A stretch of DNA of 64,000 bases, taken from the NCBI RefSeq assembly GCF_002127325.2, contig NC_035448.2, positions 89,222,753 to 89,286,752 of the forward strand, read 5' to 3'. Below are positions 12,481 to 20,961 of this stretch, one piece after another. The position numbers and the translations under genes were made by a program. Positions within the stretch are counted from its first letter, which is position 1, and the number at the start of each line of letters is the position of its first letter. The stretch comes from Helianthus annuus (Eukaryota > Streptophyta > Magnoliopsida > Asterales > Asteraceae). The notes under the pieces are model-generated. The model searched no databases. It worked only from the letters and a program-made list of their open reading frames with translations, and was not told the DNA's origin.

Positions 12481-12493
12481 TGCTACGGACGCT

Positions 12494-14527
12494 AGAGTTG
12501 GTCCAGATTGGTTATACGATTATTCTGCTCTGTTTAAATCATTTAACATTTTGTCAAGTGATGTTTCAGTTGCAGGTGTGTCTATTCCCAAACAACCATT
12601 GTCGTTTGAAGATACGGAAGACGAAGAACAGATGCAAGACAACGTGAGGCATCATACCATTGATCCACCGGGAATGGTGTTTACGCAACATCCTACACCA
12701 ACTCCGATGGTCAATCGATCCCCTGAGGGTGCATCAACTAGTGACTGTGCATTGTTTCCTGAACCAATTCCTGAGGATTGTATTGTCACTTCTCCTGTAG
12801 TTCACACTACTACAGCACCTAATGAGGGGGAGTCTAGCAACACCACCACTGAAGAGGAGATTGTACCTGATTTGGCCATACCTACGAGCGTTCAACGCAA
12901 TCACCCAATCGAGAATGTGATTGGTCCTGTAAATGCAGGAATTTTGACCAGGAGTCAATCAGGAACCATTAACACTTGCTTATATTCTTGTTATCTTTCT
13001 CAAATCGAACCTAAAACCATTGATATAGCTTTGCAGGAACCTGGCTGGGTAGATGCTATGCACGAAGAGCTGAACCAGTTTGAAAAACTTGGAGTATGGA
13101 AGCTCGTCAAGTTGCCAGCAGGAAAACGTAAGCTTGGAACTAGATGGGTATTTCGAAACAAGCAGGATTCTGCAGGAGTCATCGTTCGAAACAAAGCAAG
13201 GCTGGTGGTTCAGGGATTTAGACAAATTGAAGGACTGGATTATGATGAAGTATATGCTCCGGTTGCACGACTTGAAGCCATCCGGATCTTTTTGGCTTAC
13301 GCGTCATACATGGGATTCACTGTTTATCAAATGGATGTCAAGACCGCGTTTCTCTATGGAGATGTGAAGGAGGAAATTTTTGTCGAGCAGCCGCCAGGGT
13401 TTGTGCATCCAGACTATCCTGAGTACGCTTACAAGCTAGACAAGGCGTTGTACGGGTTACACCAGGCTCCTCGAGCTTGGTATGCCACACTAACAGAGCA
13501 CCTGTTGGCTCATGGGTATACGCGTGGCACCATAGACCAGACTCTGTTCATCAAGAAAGTAGGACGTGATCAAATCTTGGTTCAAATCTATGTTGATGAT
13601 ATCATTTTCGGATCTACAAGTGAGGATCTTTGCAAGGAGTTCGAGAGAGTTATGAAGAAGAAGTTTGAAATGAGTGCTCTGGGGGAAATGACACTATTTT
13701 TGGGTCTACAAGTCAAGCAGAGTTCACGAGGAATTCTTATTCATCAAGGGAAGTATGTGGCTGATGTGCTGGCAAAATTCAAATTCACGGACGCAAAGCC
13801 TGCTGAAACACCTATGGCAGAGAGACCACTATTGACTGAAGATGAAGAAGGAGAGTCTGTCAATCAACGTCAATATAGGTCCATGATCGGGTCATTGATG
13901 TATCTCACAGCTAGCTGTCCGGACATCATGTTTGCTGTTTGCAACTGTGCACGCTATCAGGCTAATCCTAAAACTTCTCATCTTACTGCTGTTAAACGGA
14001 TCTTTCGGTATCTTAAAGGCCGACCTCGGTTTGGCCTGTGGTATCCGAGGGATTCCAATTTTGACTTGTTTGCTTTCTCTGACAGCAATTTTGGAGGTAC
14101 TGACAGTGACAGGAAATCTACATCTGTGGGATGCCAATTTTTGGGTGATCGGCTCATTTCTTGGCAATGCAAGAAACAACAAACAGTGGCTTCTGAAGCC
14201 GAGTATGTTGCTGCTTCTGCTTCTTGCTCTCAAGTGGTGTGGATGCAACATCAATTGCAGGATTATGGTTTGACTTATCTTAACACTACTATCTACTGCG
14301 ATAATGATGCTGCAACACAAATTGTTCGAAATCCTGTTTTCCACTCCAAAACCAAGCACATTGATATTAAAGTTCATTTTATTCGAGACTGTTTTGACAG
14401 AGGTCTTATTACTCTTGAACAAATCGACACAGATGCAAATGCTGCCGATTTGTTCACTAAACCTGTCAGCAGCTCGAAATTCAGAGTGCTTGTGGATTTT
14501 CTAAAAATGATGCGTTTTACTGATTGA
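12494..14527 (+). CDS. Copia-2 reverse transcriptase-RNase H segment (open, part of a broken pol)
   Basis: The frame is open from about 12494 (GPDWLYDYSALFKSF) to TGA 14525-14527. An acidic and Pro/Thr-rich linker comes first. RT follows with [18 protein letters not shown] and the catalytic YVDD at 13589-13600, then RNase H (FSDSNFGG, SEAEYVAAS) and the conserved tail KTKHIDIKVHFIRD ... NAADLFTKP. Compared with Copia-1, the RNase H motif before SEAEY is a few residues shorter, which may damage activity. There is no start codon of its own that would make sense; it should be read as part of gag-pol. Confidence 0.9.
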   Translation, partial: RVGPDWLYDYSALFKSFNILSSDVSVAGVSIPKQPLSFEDTEDEEQMQDNVRHHTIDPPGMVFTQHPTPTPMVNRSPEGASTSDCALFPEPIPEDCIVTSPVVHTTTAPNEGESSNTTTEEEIVPDLAIPTSVQRNHPIENVIGPVNAGILTRSQSGTINTCLYSCYLSQIEPKTIDIALQEPGWVDAMHEELNQFEKLGVWKLVKLPAGKRKLGTRWVFRNKQDSAGVIVRNKARLVVQGFRQIEGLDYDEVYAPVARLEAIRIFLAYASYMGFTVYQMDVKTAFLYGDVKEEIFVEQPPGFVHPDYPEYAYKLDKALYGLHQAPRAWYATLTEHLLAHGYTRGTIDQTLFIKKVGRDQILVQIYVDDIIFGSTSEDLCKEFERVMKKKFEMSALGEMTLFLGLQVKQSSRGILIHQGKYVADVLAKFKFTDAKPAETPMAERPLLTEDEEGESVNQRQYRSMIGSLMYLTASCPDIMFAVCNCARYQANPKTSHLTAVKRIFRYLKGRPRFGLWYPRDSNFDLFAFSDSNFGGTDSDRKSTSVGCQFLGDRLISWQCKKQQTVASEAEYVAASASCSQVVWMQHQLQDYGLTYLNTTIYCDNDAATQIVRNPVFHSKTKHIDIKVHFIRDCFDRGLITLEQIDTDANAADLFTKPVSSSKFRVLVDFLKMMRFTD

Positions 14528-15744
14528 GCATGCTTTTGTTTTTCGTAGGTAAATTTGTTCATAAAGTTTTCTATTCTTAGGTAGTTTTTATTTATGCTCA
14601 AATTTAGGGGGAGAAAAATCGAAAAATACAAAAACATTAAAAATCGAAAAATACAAAAACATTAAAAAATTGAAAAATACAAAAAGAAGTACAAAAGGAA
14701 GTGTGGCTGGACTGGGAAATGAAATGAATTTTCACATTATGGTCGAGGGCTGACTCATGTAAGACCAGTATCGAAATAGTTTGACTCTAGTATGATGTGT
14801 TGGTAGGCTCTATCCTTAAGATTGGAAACATTAGCTGTTTCTGTTCAGAACTAAACTAGTACATGACCTCAGAAAAGAAAATCACTTGGAATTAGCTCAT
14901 GTCTATTTGAATGTCTGTATGTTTTTCCCGATACACACAATTTTGATCTGATTCTGAAATCTTATCGGAAAAAGTCGTGTACCTCCTCTGCTGCATCCAG
15001 ATACATGCTGACCTGGAGGTGCTAGGCAACTACAGCTTCTGCTGCATCCAGATACATGCTGACCTAGCTGTACGTTGTCGATCTGTAGATCAATTAACAC
15101 CCGAAAGAGGCCCTCAAGTGCCCAAAAGAAACCCATGAAACCTATATCAAATTGAGAAAACTCATTTGATTTGTATATTACACCATCTCTGCTTAAGATC
15201 TATTATGTTCTCTTCTCAATCTAATCTCAGTTAAGATTTCAGAAATCTGGATTGGACTTGTGAAATATGTGGTAGGGAAAGATACTTGCATGATAGAGTG
15301 TGCTGTTTATATTTCCGGGATTTGTTTAGTATTTGTTTGGGTGTTCATGGTTAAAATATCAAAACATGATAAAAAGGAGGTACAGGCAGTTATATGGAAA
15401 AGGTCTAGGGAGATGAGTTTAAGAGGACAAATATACTGGCAGTTGTCTAGATCATCCTGTAGTAGATCAGTGTTGATAAGTGAAGTCAAGCCCGAAACCT
15501 TGTGATTTGATCCCTGAGTATCTATGCAAATTTCCTGATTTATTTTTGTAAATAATATTTTATTATTTAATTTTGTTTTTTAGGTTTTTTTATTTTGCCA
15601 ACATTGCTCAAAAGGTTTAATGGATTGTTTTTACTAAATCAGTTTTTGAAATGGGTTTAAAAATTAATTAATTGATAAATCTGTTTTGAGCCCAAGTCCA
15701 CAAGGCCCAAGTCCATAAGACATGGGCCCATGACAACAGTTGAG

Positions 15745-15753
15745 TATAAAAGG
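15745..15753 (+). promoter_or_regulatory. Candidate TATA box for Copia-2 ORF3
   Basis: TATAAAAGG is preceded within 60 bp by two GGCCCA-type boxes (TGGGCC is a common plant promoter element) and followed by a CT-rich leader. It lies about 540 bp upstream of the ORF3 start. This is inferred from pattern only. Confidence 0.5.
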
Positions 15754-15775
15754 AGGTTACGAGTCATAACCTTGT

Positions 15776-16196
15776 GCACTCGCAATCAGATCATATTTTC
15801 TCTCTCAAGATTCCGGCATTCATCAACTGTTCCGACTGGTTTCCGATTGCGACTCGCAATCTACTTCGTTAATCATCAAGGTATAATGATGTCATCATTC
15901 AAGTTTTGCAGGAGATTATGAATGTCTGATGAAGATTCCGATGAATTTTTGAAGATTCCGATGAGGATTTGAAGTTTCCGATGAAGTTTTGACTCGCAAT
16001 CAAAAACACTTAGGACTCGAAACCAGTGGTTACGAGTCGCAACATCAAGATTGCGACTCATGGTTGCGACTCAATGTTTGTCAGTTGCGACTCATGATTG
16101 CGACTCGAAATCTGTTGGTTGCGACTCATGGTTGCGACTCGCAAACAACTGGTTTCGACTCGAGACCTTTTAGTTGCGACTCATAGTCTCGAGTGA
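15776..16196 (+). repeat. Second array of GACTCGCAA-type motifs, upstream of ORF3
   Basis: About a dozen copies of (TTGC)GACTCGCAA or its variant GCGACTCATGGTTGCGACTC are present. One copy, at 15846-15860, is a 15-nt inverted repeat (ATTGCGA-C-TCGCAAT). The array mirrors the one at 8160-8465 ahead of gag. Confidence 0.8.
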
Positions 16197-16284
16197 ACAG
16201 TAACAGTGTTTGTTTTGGTTTTTATTTTTATCACTGTTATATTCGAAAGTTGGAAACTTATTTGATTTGTGTTGTGTGCAGAAA

Positions 16285-18882
16285 ATGGATTTAAAGTTTA
16301 TATCTTCTCATAATCAAGTTGGATATTTAGCACCTCCACCAGTGAAGCACAAGCAGCTGTATACGTCGTTGATGAAAGGCCTAAATACATGCCGGATTGT
16401 TCATGCTCTTCGTGAGAATCCAGTTGTTTATGAAAGTCTTATTCGAGACTTTTGGAAGACTGCTAACGTCGAAATCATTGAAGGAAAGGGAGCTATAGTT
16501 GCTGAGATTCAAGAGACGAAAGTTATAGTGACCGAGCAGATGATTAGAGATGTGTTAAGGTTTAATGATCAGGAAACAGATCCTATAGAACTTCCTGCTG
16601 GAACAGTGGAAGCAATTCTACCTCGTTTAAGTTATGAAGGAAAGTTTCCTCCCCTGGTAAAGAAGTTTGTGCATCCTTACTGGCGTCTATTACTGCACAT
16701 GTTCCTTTTGTGCATGACAGAAAATAGAGGGGGAATTGATCAGTTGAATACCACACAGACTGCTGCATTGATATGTGTGATTACAAACGAGCCGTTTAAT
16801 TATTCTAGATATATCTTGGAAGCAATGAAGAGAAATGCAATTGGGCTTCGGAAGGATAAGTTTCTTATGTATCCAAGATTTGTGCAGATTATTTTGAATG
16901 AGCGTTATCCTGAATTGAAGAGATCTGGTAATACGTTGGAGTTAAAGCCTATGGGTCCTTCATGTTTTGGTGCTCTCACTACGAAGAAAGGAACCGAGAA
17001 AAAGTTTGAAGGGTTGATCGAATTGGAGAAATTTGGTCAGTTCGCAGAGACAGAAGATATTGGTGAGAATCCAGTGATGGCACGATCTGTAACTGCACGT
17101 GCTATTGTTGCTGAAGAACATGATATTCCAAGGACAGTTGAAGGTGAGCCTGAGCCAGAGCGTATTACAATTAACTCTGACGATGAAGGTGTTGAGATAA
17201 TGTGTAACTCTGATGATGACATAGAACTTCCTCCTGAAGTTAATGCTGATGCTGTTTCTACGGTTAATCCAGTGATTTCTGCTGAAAGTTTGGCTATGCT
17301 AATAAAGTCAGTAACTGACAAGATGGGAAATCCTCCTTCCGATCTGTCAGTATCAACTGAAGAGCCTGTTGAAAGCCCAAGGGATTCTGATTCCATTCCA
17401 TTAAAAAGGAAAAGGAGGGATCCTAGACCTGGAATGTTTGTTGAACAAGGAAAAGATCAATCCATAAACATTGTTGATGATGACGAAGGTTTGTATGACT
17501 TCGATTTTGAAAAGAATGTTAGCGATACTACCACCACTGCAGAGAATTTCTTTGATTTTGACGCTGGTACTCAAGGAGATGATATAGCTACGATGGATGT
17601 TGAAGTTCAAAATGAAACTGGGCCCAATGTTGAAGTTCACAATGAAGCTGGGCCCTCTGGAATTGTTGATGCTGGACCTTCTGGAATTGTTCATGAAGAA
17701 CCTGGCAGTTCTAGTGGTAAAAGGCCTGAAGAACCACTAAGAATGCCATTTGATAGTGATTCAAGTGATGAAGATGAATTTATCAGCATGAGAGATATGA
17801 AGAAACGAATGGTTGTACTTGAGCAAGATTCTATTCATAAAGATGCAAAGATTATTCAACTTGAAGACACTATTGTAAAGAAAGATCAACAGATTGAACA
17901 ACTTCAAGGAGACGTTAGCTTGTTGTTCAACATTGTTTATGATTTACGAGGAAAGTTGGAAAAGAAGTTTGGACAAGAATTTTCTGATCCAACTGATGTT
18001 GAAAACAGAAGAAAAGCTATTGCTAAAGATGATGCTGAAAGAAGTGCTGCAATGGAAAAATATTTCACAAGAGTTACAGATCCAGTTGCAGACAAAGAGA
18101 AGGCAGAGAGGATGAAAAAGAAAAGAGAGTTAGTGGTTTTGAAGAACAAGAATGTGAATCCAGATGATGAAGATGCTCATGCAACTCATCATTTAATGGA
18201 TGTTGGTGAAACTCTCTATGATAAAGTTGGAAATCGTTCTGGTGTAGTTAGCTGGGGATATGACCATGATCGTAAGAGATGGTGGATAAAAAGAAAAGTT
18301 GGACCTGTCGAGTGGTACAAACGTTCAGGACAGTTTCAGTCTTTCACTAAGGTGGATTTGATAGACTTGTCTAATGCACCTTATGTGGATGATAAGCCTG
18401 GTGGTCCTGGATATGCATTCTTTGAGAGGTTGAAGAGGGAGGTAGCTAAAGGTTTTCCCTCGATGCGTACGGCAGAGTCCATTGTTAGACCAGCTAAAGG
18501 GATTAGAGATCCTTACACAAACAAGCGTATGAAGATTGTGCATTGGCCAGCTACAGATAAAGAGAAGACAATCCCGTTAGTGAGAAAGATACCCAAAGGA
18601 GCACTGAAAACATTACACTTTTGGGCATATGATGAACGTCTTGGGCAAGCGGTGATAGTTTGTGATGGAAATGCAAGTTATTGTTTGGTAGATCAGATTG
18701 ATTTGTTGAATCTTGCAGTTGAAGATCTAGAAGTATTGGCAAGCAATCAAATCAGAGTTACAGAGAAATATGAAGAAATTGCTAAGGGTTGGACGTCTGC
18801 TGTAGCGTCTGTTCTGCATATTCAAAAGAAGGGATTCGGTGGATATAAAGATCGTATAAGTGGTGGTGATCAAGGCAATTGA
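16285..18882 (+). CDS. Copia-2 ORF3: large unrecognised protein in the envelope position
   Basis: The frame is open for 865 codons. I choose ATG 16285 (MDLKFISSHNQ), because it follows a 3' splice-like TGTGTGCAG and the upstream in-frame ATG at 16210 would add only a hydrophobic, motif-rich leader. Residues 1-250 form a globular-looking region that begins with a conserved-looking APPPVKHKQLYTSL stretch. An acidic linker follows, with a nuclear-localisation-like KRKRRDPR near residues 373-380. A coiled coil spans about 499-575, and a C-terminal domain from about 655 begins SWGYDHDRKRWWIKRK. I see no signal peptide, furin-like site or membrane anchor in the main protein, so it is not an obvious envelope. 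Function unknown; possibly DNA- or chromatin-associated (inference). Confidence 0.85.
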   Translation: MDLKFISSHNQVGYLAPPPVKHKQLYTSLMKGLNTCRIVHALRENPVVYESLIRDFWKTANVEIIEGKGAIVAEIQETKVIVTEQMIRDVLRFNDQETDPIELPAGTVEAILPRLSYEGKFPPLVKKFVHPYWRLLLHMFLLCMTENRGGIDQLNTTQTAALICVITNEPFNYSRYILEAMKRNAIGLRKDKFLMYPRFVQIILNERYPELKRSGNTLELKPMGPSCFGALTTKKGTEKKFEGLIELEKFGQFAETEDIGENPVMARSVTARAIVAEEHDIPRTVEGEPEPERITINSDDEGVEIMCNSDDDIELPPEVNADAVSTVNPVISAESLAMLIKSVTDKMGNPPSDLSVSTEEPVESPRDSDSIPLKRKRRDPRPGMFVEQGKDQSINIVDDDEGLYDFDFEKNVSDTTTTAENFFDFDAGTQGDDIATMDVEVQNETGPNVEVHNEAGPSGIVDAGPSGIVHEEPGSSSGKRPEEPLRMPFDSDSSDEDEFISMRDMKKRMVVLEQDSIHKDAKIIQLEDTIVKKDQQIEQLQGDVSLLFNIVYDLRGKLEKKFGQEFSDPTDVENRRKAIAKDDAERSAAMEKYFTRVTDPVADKEKAERMKKKRELVVLKNKNVNPDDEDAHATHHLMDVGETLYDKVGNRSGVVSWGYDHDRKRWWIKRKVGPVEWYKRSGQFQSFTKVDLIDLSNAPYVDDKPGGPGYAFFERLKREVAKGFPSMRTAESIVRPAKGIRDPYTNKRMKIVHWPATDKEKTIPLVRKIPKGALKTLHFWAYDERLGQAVIVCDGNASYCLVDQIDLLNLAVEDLEVLASNQIRVTEKYEEIAKGWTSAVASVLHIQKKGFGGYKDRISGGDQGN

Positions 18883-18908
18883 AGTTAGAAGAACCTTCAT
18901 GCATAAAC

Positions 18909-18920
18909 CTAGGGGGAGAT
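18909..18920 (+). promoter_or_regulatory. Copia-2 polypurine tract
   Basis: CTAGGGGGAGAT immediately precedes the 3' LTR and is the expected plus-strand priming site. A near-identical tract lies after pol at 14603-14614. Confidence 0.9.
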
Positions 18921-19332
18921 TGTTGGAACCCGAAGGTTTATTCATGTAGGTTAGCATAGTTTGGGGGTTGATTATGTACTTGTTTATTTCTTATGTTTTG
19001 GGTTAATTATGTAAGGTTTGGGCTAGTATAGTGGGTGTCGCATGGGCTTAGATTTCGGCCCAGTTGGTTTTGTATTTAAACAACATTTACCTCATTGTTT
19101 GAGGTTGTTGTTTTGGAGAACAGTTGGGGGCGACATCAAGAAAAGGAACCGAGTTCCTATCGATCTCTTGTATCAGTCATAGCGAGTCTTTGAATGCAAG
19201 ATATCTGTTTGTGTTTTGATTATTGTTTTCATCTTGTTTATTAGTTTATATTCTTGAATCGGCTTGTGATTGATTTCCGCGCTTTCACAAGTTAGAGTTT
19301 GATATCATTGAGAGATCCTCACGGGTTTTACA
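18921..19332 (+). repeat. Copia-2 3' LTR
   Basis: It is 412 bp, with one mismatch to the 5' LTR (T at 19206). TSD CCCCT follows at 19333-19337. Confidence 0.95.
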
Positions 19333-19337
19333 CCCCT

Positions 19338-20551
19338 TAAAAATTCGGACAAGATTCATGGGGGGTTAAAAGTCGGACAGGGGTTAGGGTTTGGGGGGTT
19401 AAAAATTCGGACCAAAGGGTGTGGGGATTAAAAGTCGGACCCCTTTGTTCTTATGCCAAAACTCGGACCACTCTCCCATGTTTAAAGGTCGGACCCCATG
19501 TCTTATATAAAATTCGGACCACTTCAAATCTTGTTAATAAAACTCGGACATCCCATGTTTAAGAAACGACTATGACAAGCAAAACTCGGACTCCCCCTTT
19601 GCTAGGGTTAAACATCGGACCAAAGGCATCATTTAAGAAACTCGGATAGCATGTTATAAACATAAACATCGGACATGTGTGATAACAAACTCGGACCCAT
19701 GCTCAACTTATAAAACTCGGATCCTTTTCAATGCTTAAAGGTCGTACAACATCTCTATTACAAAACTCAGACAATTACATTAGGGTTACGAAACTCAAAC
19801 ATACATATTCATTCACAAAACTTTGAGAAGCATTTCAATCATTCGTTCTTTGCATCGTAACAGTTACGTTTTCATATTTCTTGACTAAGAAAACCCTAAT
19901 TATATAGTATCTGTCTAGCATCAATTCCATTATCCAATCAATCATGTATTCTTAATCACCAGGCAATCGATTAAACCACTATTCAATATCATTATCATGA
20001 TAATCAGAATCAAATCAAAAACCACAGAATATTATATGAAGAACTAGGGTTTTCATGAACACATCATCAAGAATTAAGGATTGATAATAATCAAGAAATC
20101 AATTAGGGTTTACAAGTATTACAATGATCAATAAACAATTACCTTGAATGATTCTAGAGAAAATGTGGAAACAAAAGTGATGAATGTCTTGCCAATGATG
20201 ATGGTGATGATTGCCAGAGAATGTGAAGTACGTGCTTTGGTTTCTTGTGTGAGGTTTAGTGAAGGATTAGGGTTAAGTATCATATAAGTTTCACTAATAA
20301 CTCTACACACCCTTAATTATTATATTTTACAATAGTACACCATCTCAAACAGTTTCACAGTTTCACCACCAAGTTTATGCATTTGACAAGTCTTTCATAA
20401 TTAACAACAACCATGTACAATCACACAATACGATTCATTGCACCAAAACGTATACAATACCATAGCAACTAACTGTGCAAATAAATAACTACACAAACAA
20501 TGAACGTGCAATAAATGCTAAATAGAAATCTTGGAAATTCGAGTTGTCACA
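19338..20551. repeat. Right part of the 2.5-kb solo LTR with CTCGGAC repeats
   Basis: About 15 short units with AAACTCGGAC or AAAGTCGGAC at roughly 25-35 bp spacing fill 19338-19800. They continue the series interrupted at 7447. The rest (19800-20551) is AT-rich and non-coding; it ends GTTGTCACA, followed by TSD TCGTT. Confidence 0.8.
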
Positions 20552-20961
20552 TCGTTTCTCTAATTCAAAGGCGGAATCAGTGAATTAGATGCTCAAACTA
20601 AATATAATGCTTCTCTTTATTGATTCTAACAGTGTTTACAACCTGGAAGCAAATCGGCAGCACTTCGTTACAAGTTCCGAGCCGTTACCAAATGAAACTA
20701 ACCTGCACCTATATATAGTGTTGGAGGTTCGCTCCTAGTGACTGTCATATAAGCGAACCAGTCTGGTTCGCTTATGTGAACAACCAAATAAGCGAATCTG
20801 TCAAGTATGTGTGGTTCGCTTATATGGACCATGTCCATATAAGCGGACCTCCTTGTTTAACCAACACTTTTCTGTTCCCGAACCTCGTGCACTGGTTATT
20901 CTAACCTATTCTAATCTATTACATGATACAAGACGAAGTCAATAGACGTAGTGCACCAACA

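Larger units (their letters stand above)
14528..16209 (+). other. Copia-2 region between pol and ORF3, with promoter-like segment
   Basis: It starts with the 12-mer TTTAGGGGGAGA (14603-14614), also present after Copia-1 pol, and three AAAAATCGAAAAATACAAAA-type repeats (14614-14690). A 27-bp unit (CTGCTGCATCCAG ... GACCT) occurs twice at about 14990-15065. From about 15690 the sequence looks like a promoter: AGGCCCA and TGGGCCCA boxes, then TATAAAAGG at 15745-15753, then a pyrimidine-rich leader with GACTCGCAA motifs (15776-16196). A possible intron runs from AAG/GTATAATG near 15880 to TGTGTGCAG at 16281, just before the ORF3 ATG. I see no ORF in this stretch. Confidence 0.65.
7448..19332 (+). 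mobile_element. Copia-2: full-length Sirevirus-type retrotransposon with a third ORF; integrase deleted
   Basis: The element is 11,885 bp. Order: 5' LTR (7448-7859), primer site, leader with a motif array, gag (from 8540), protease remnant, RT-RNase H (to 14527), purine tract, intergenic region, ORF3 (16285-18882), PPT (18909-18920), 3' LTR (18921-19332). Both 412-bp LTRs align with a single mismatch (7733 G against 19206 T), and a 5-bp CCCCT TSD is present. The insertion is therefore recent. Gag has three in-frame stops and a frameshift, and the integrase is absent, so the copy must have moved with proteins supplied in trans or been damaged very soon after insertion. Confidence 0.95.
6125..20551 (-). 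mobile_element. Solo LTR of about 2.5 kb, probably gypsy-type, interrupted by Copia-2
   Basis: It consists of 6125-7447 and 19338-20551 (2537 bp). It begins TGTCACACCCCC and ends GTTGTCACA, with TSD TCGTT at both sides. I see no coding capacity. Both gypsy elements in this window have LTRs that begin TGTCACACC on the plus strand while the element reads on the minus strand, and they share a similar internal layout (for example an 'ACTCACC' stretch, here near 6990). I therefore infer a minus-oriented gypsy LTR. It carries three families of short tandem repeats, listed separately. Confidence 0.8.
6079..20961 (-). mobile_element. Solo Copia LTR (451 bp), split by later insertions
   Basis: The LTR consists of 6079-6124 plus 20557-20961. 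Read on the minus strand it starts TGTTGGTGCAC and ends GATCCAACA. It has a TATA box (CTATATATAGG, about 20710-20720) and a poly(A) signal AATAAA near 20610. Two perfect inverted repeats with 13-bp arms lie in the part before the TATA box (20749-20775 and 20817-20845). The 5-bp TSD ACAAA flanks it at 6074-6078 and 20962-20966. No internal coding region belongs to it, so it is a solo LTR formed by LTR-LTR recombination. A 2.5-kb LTR is inserted at 6125-20551. Confidence 0.88.

Noticed and set aside
16210..16284. Upstream ATG of ORF3 giving an N-terminal hydrophobic stretch like a signal peptide
   Set aside because: The hydrophobic stretch comes from a T-rich intron-like end before a TGTGTGCAG acceptor; ATG 16285 is the better start.
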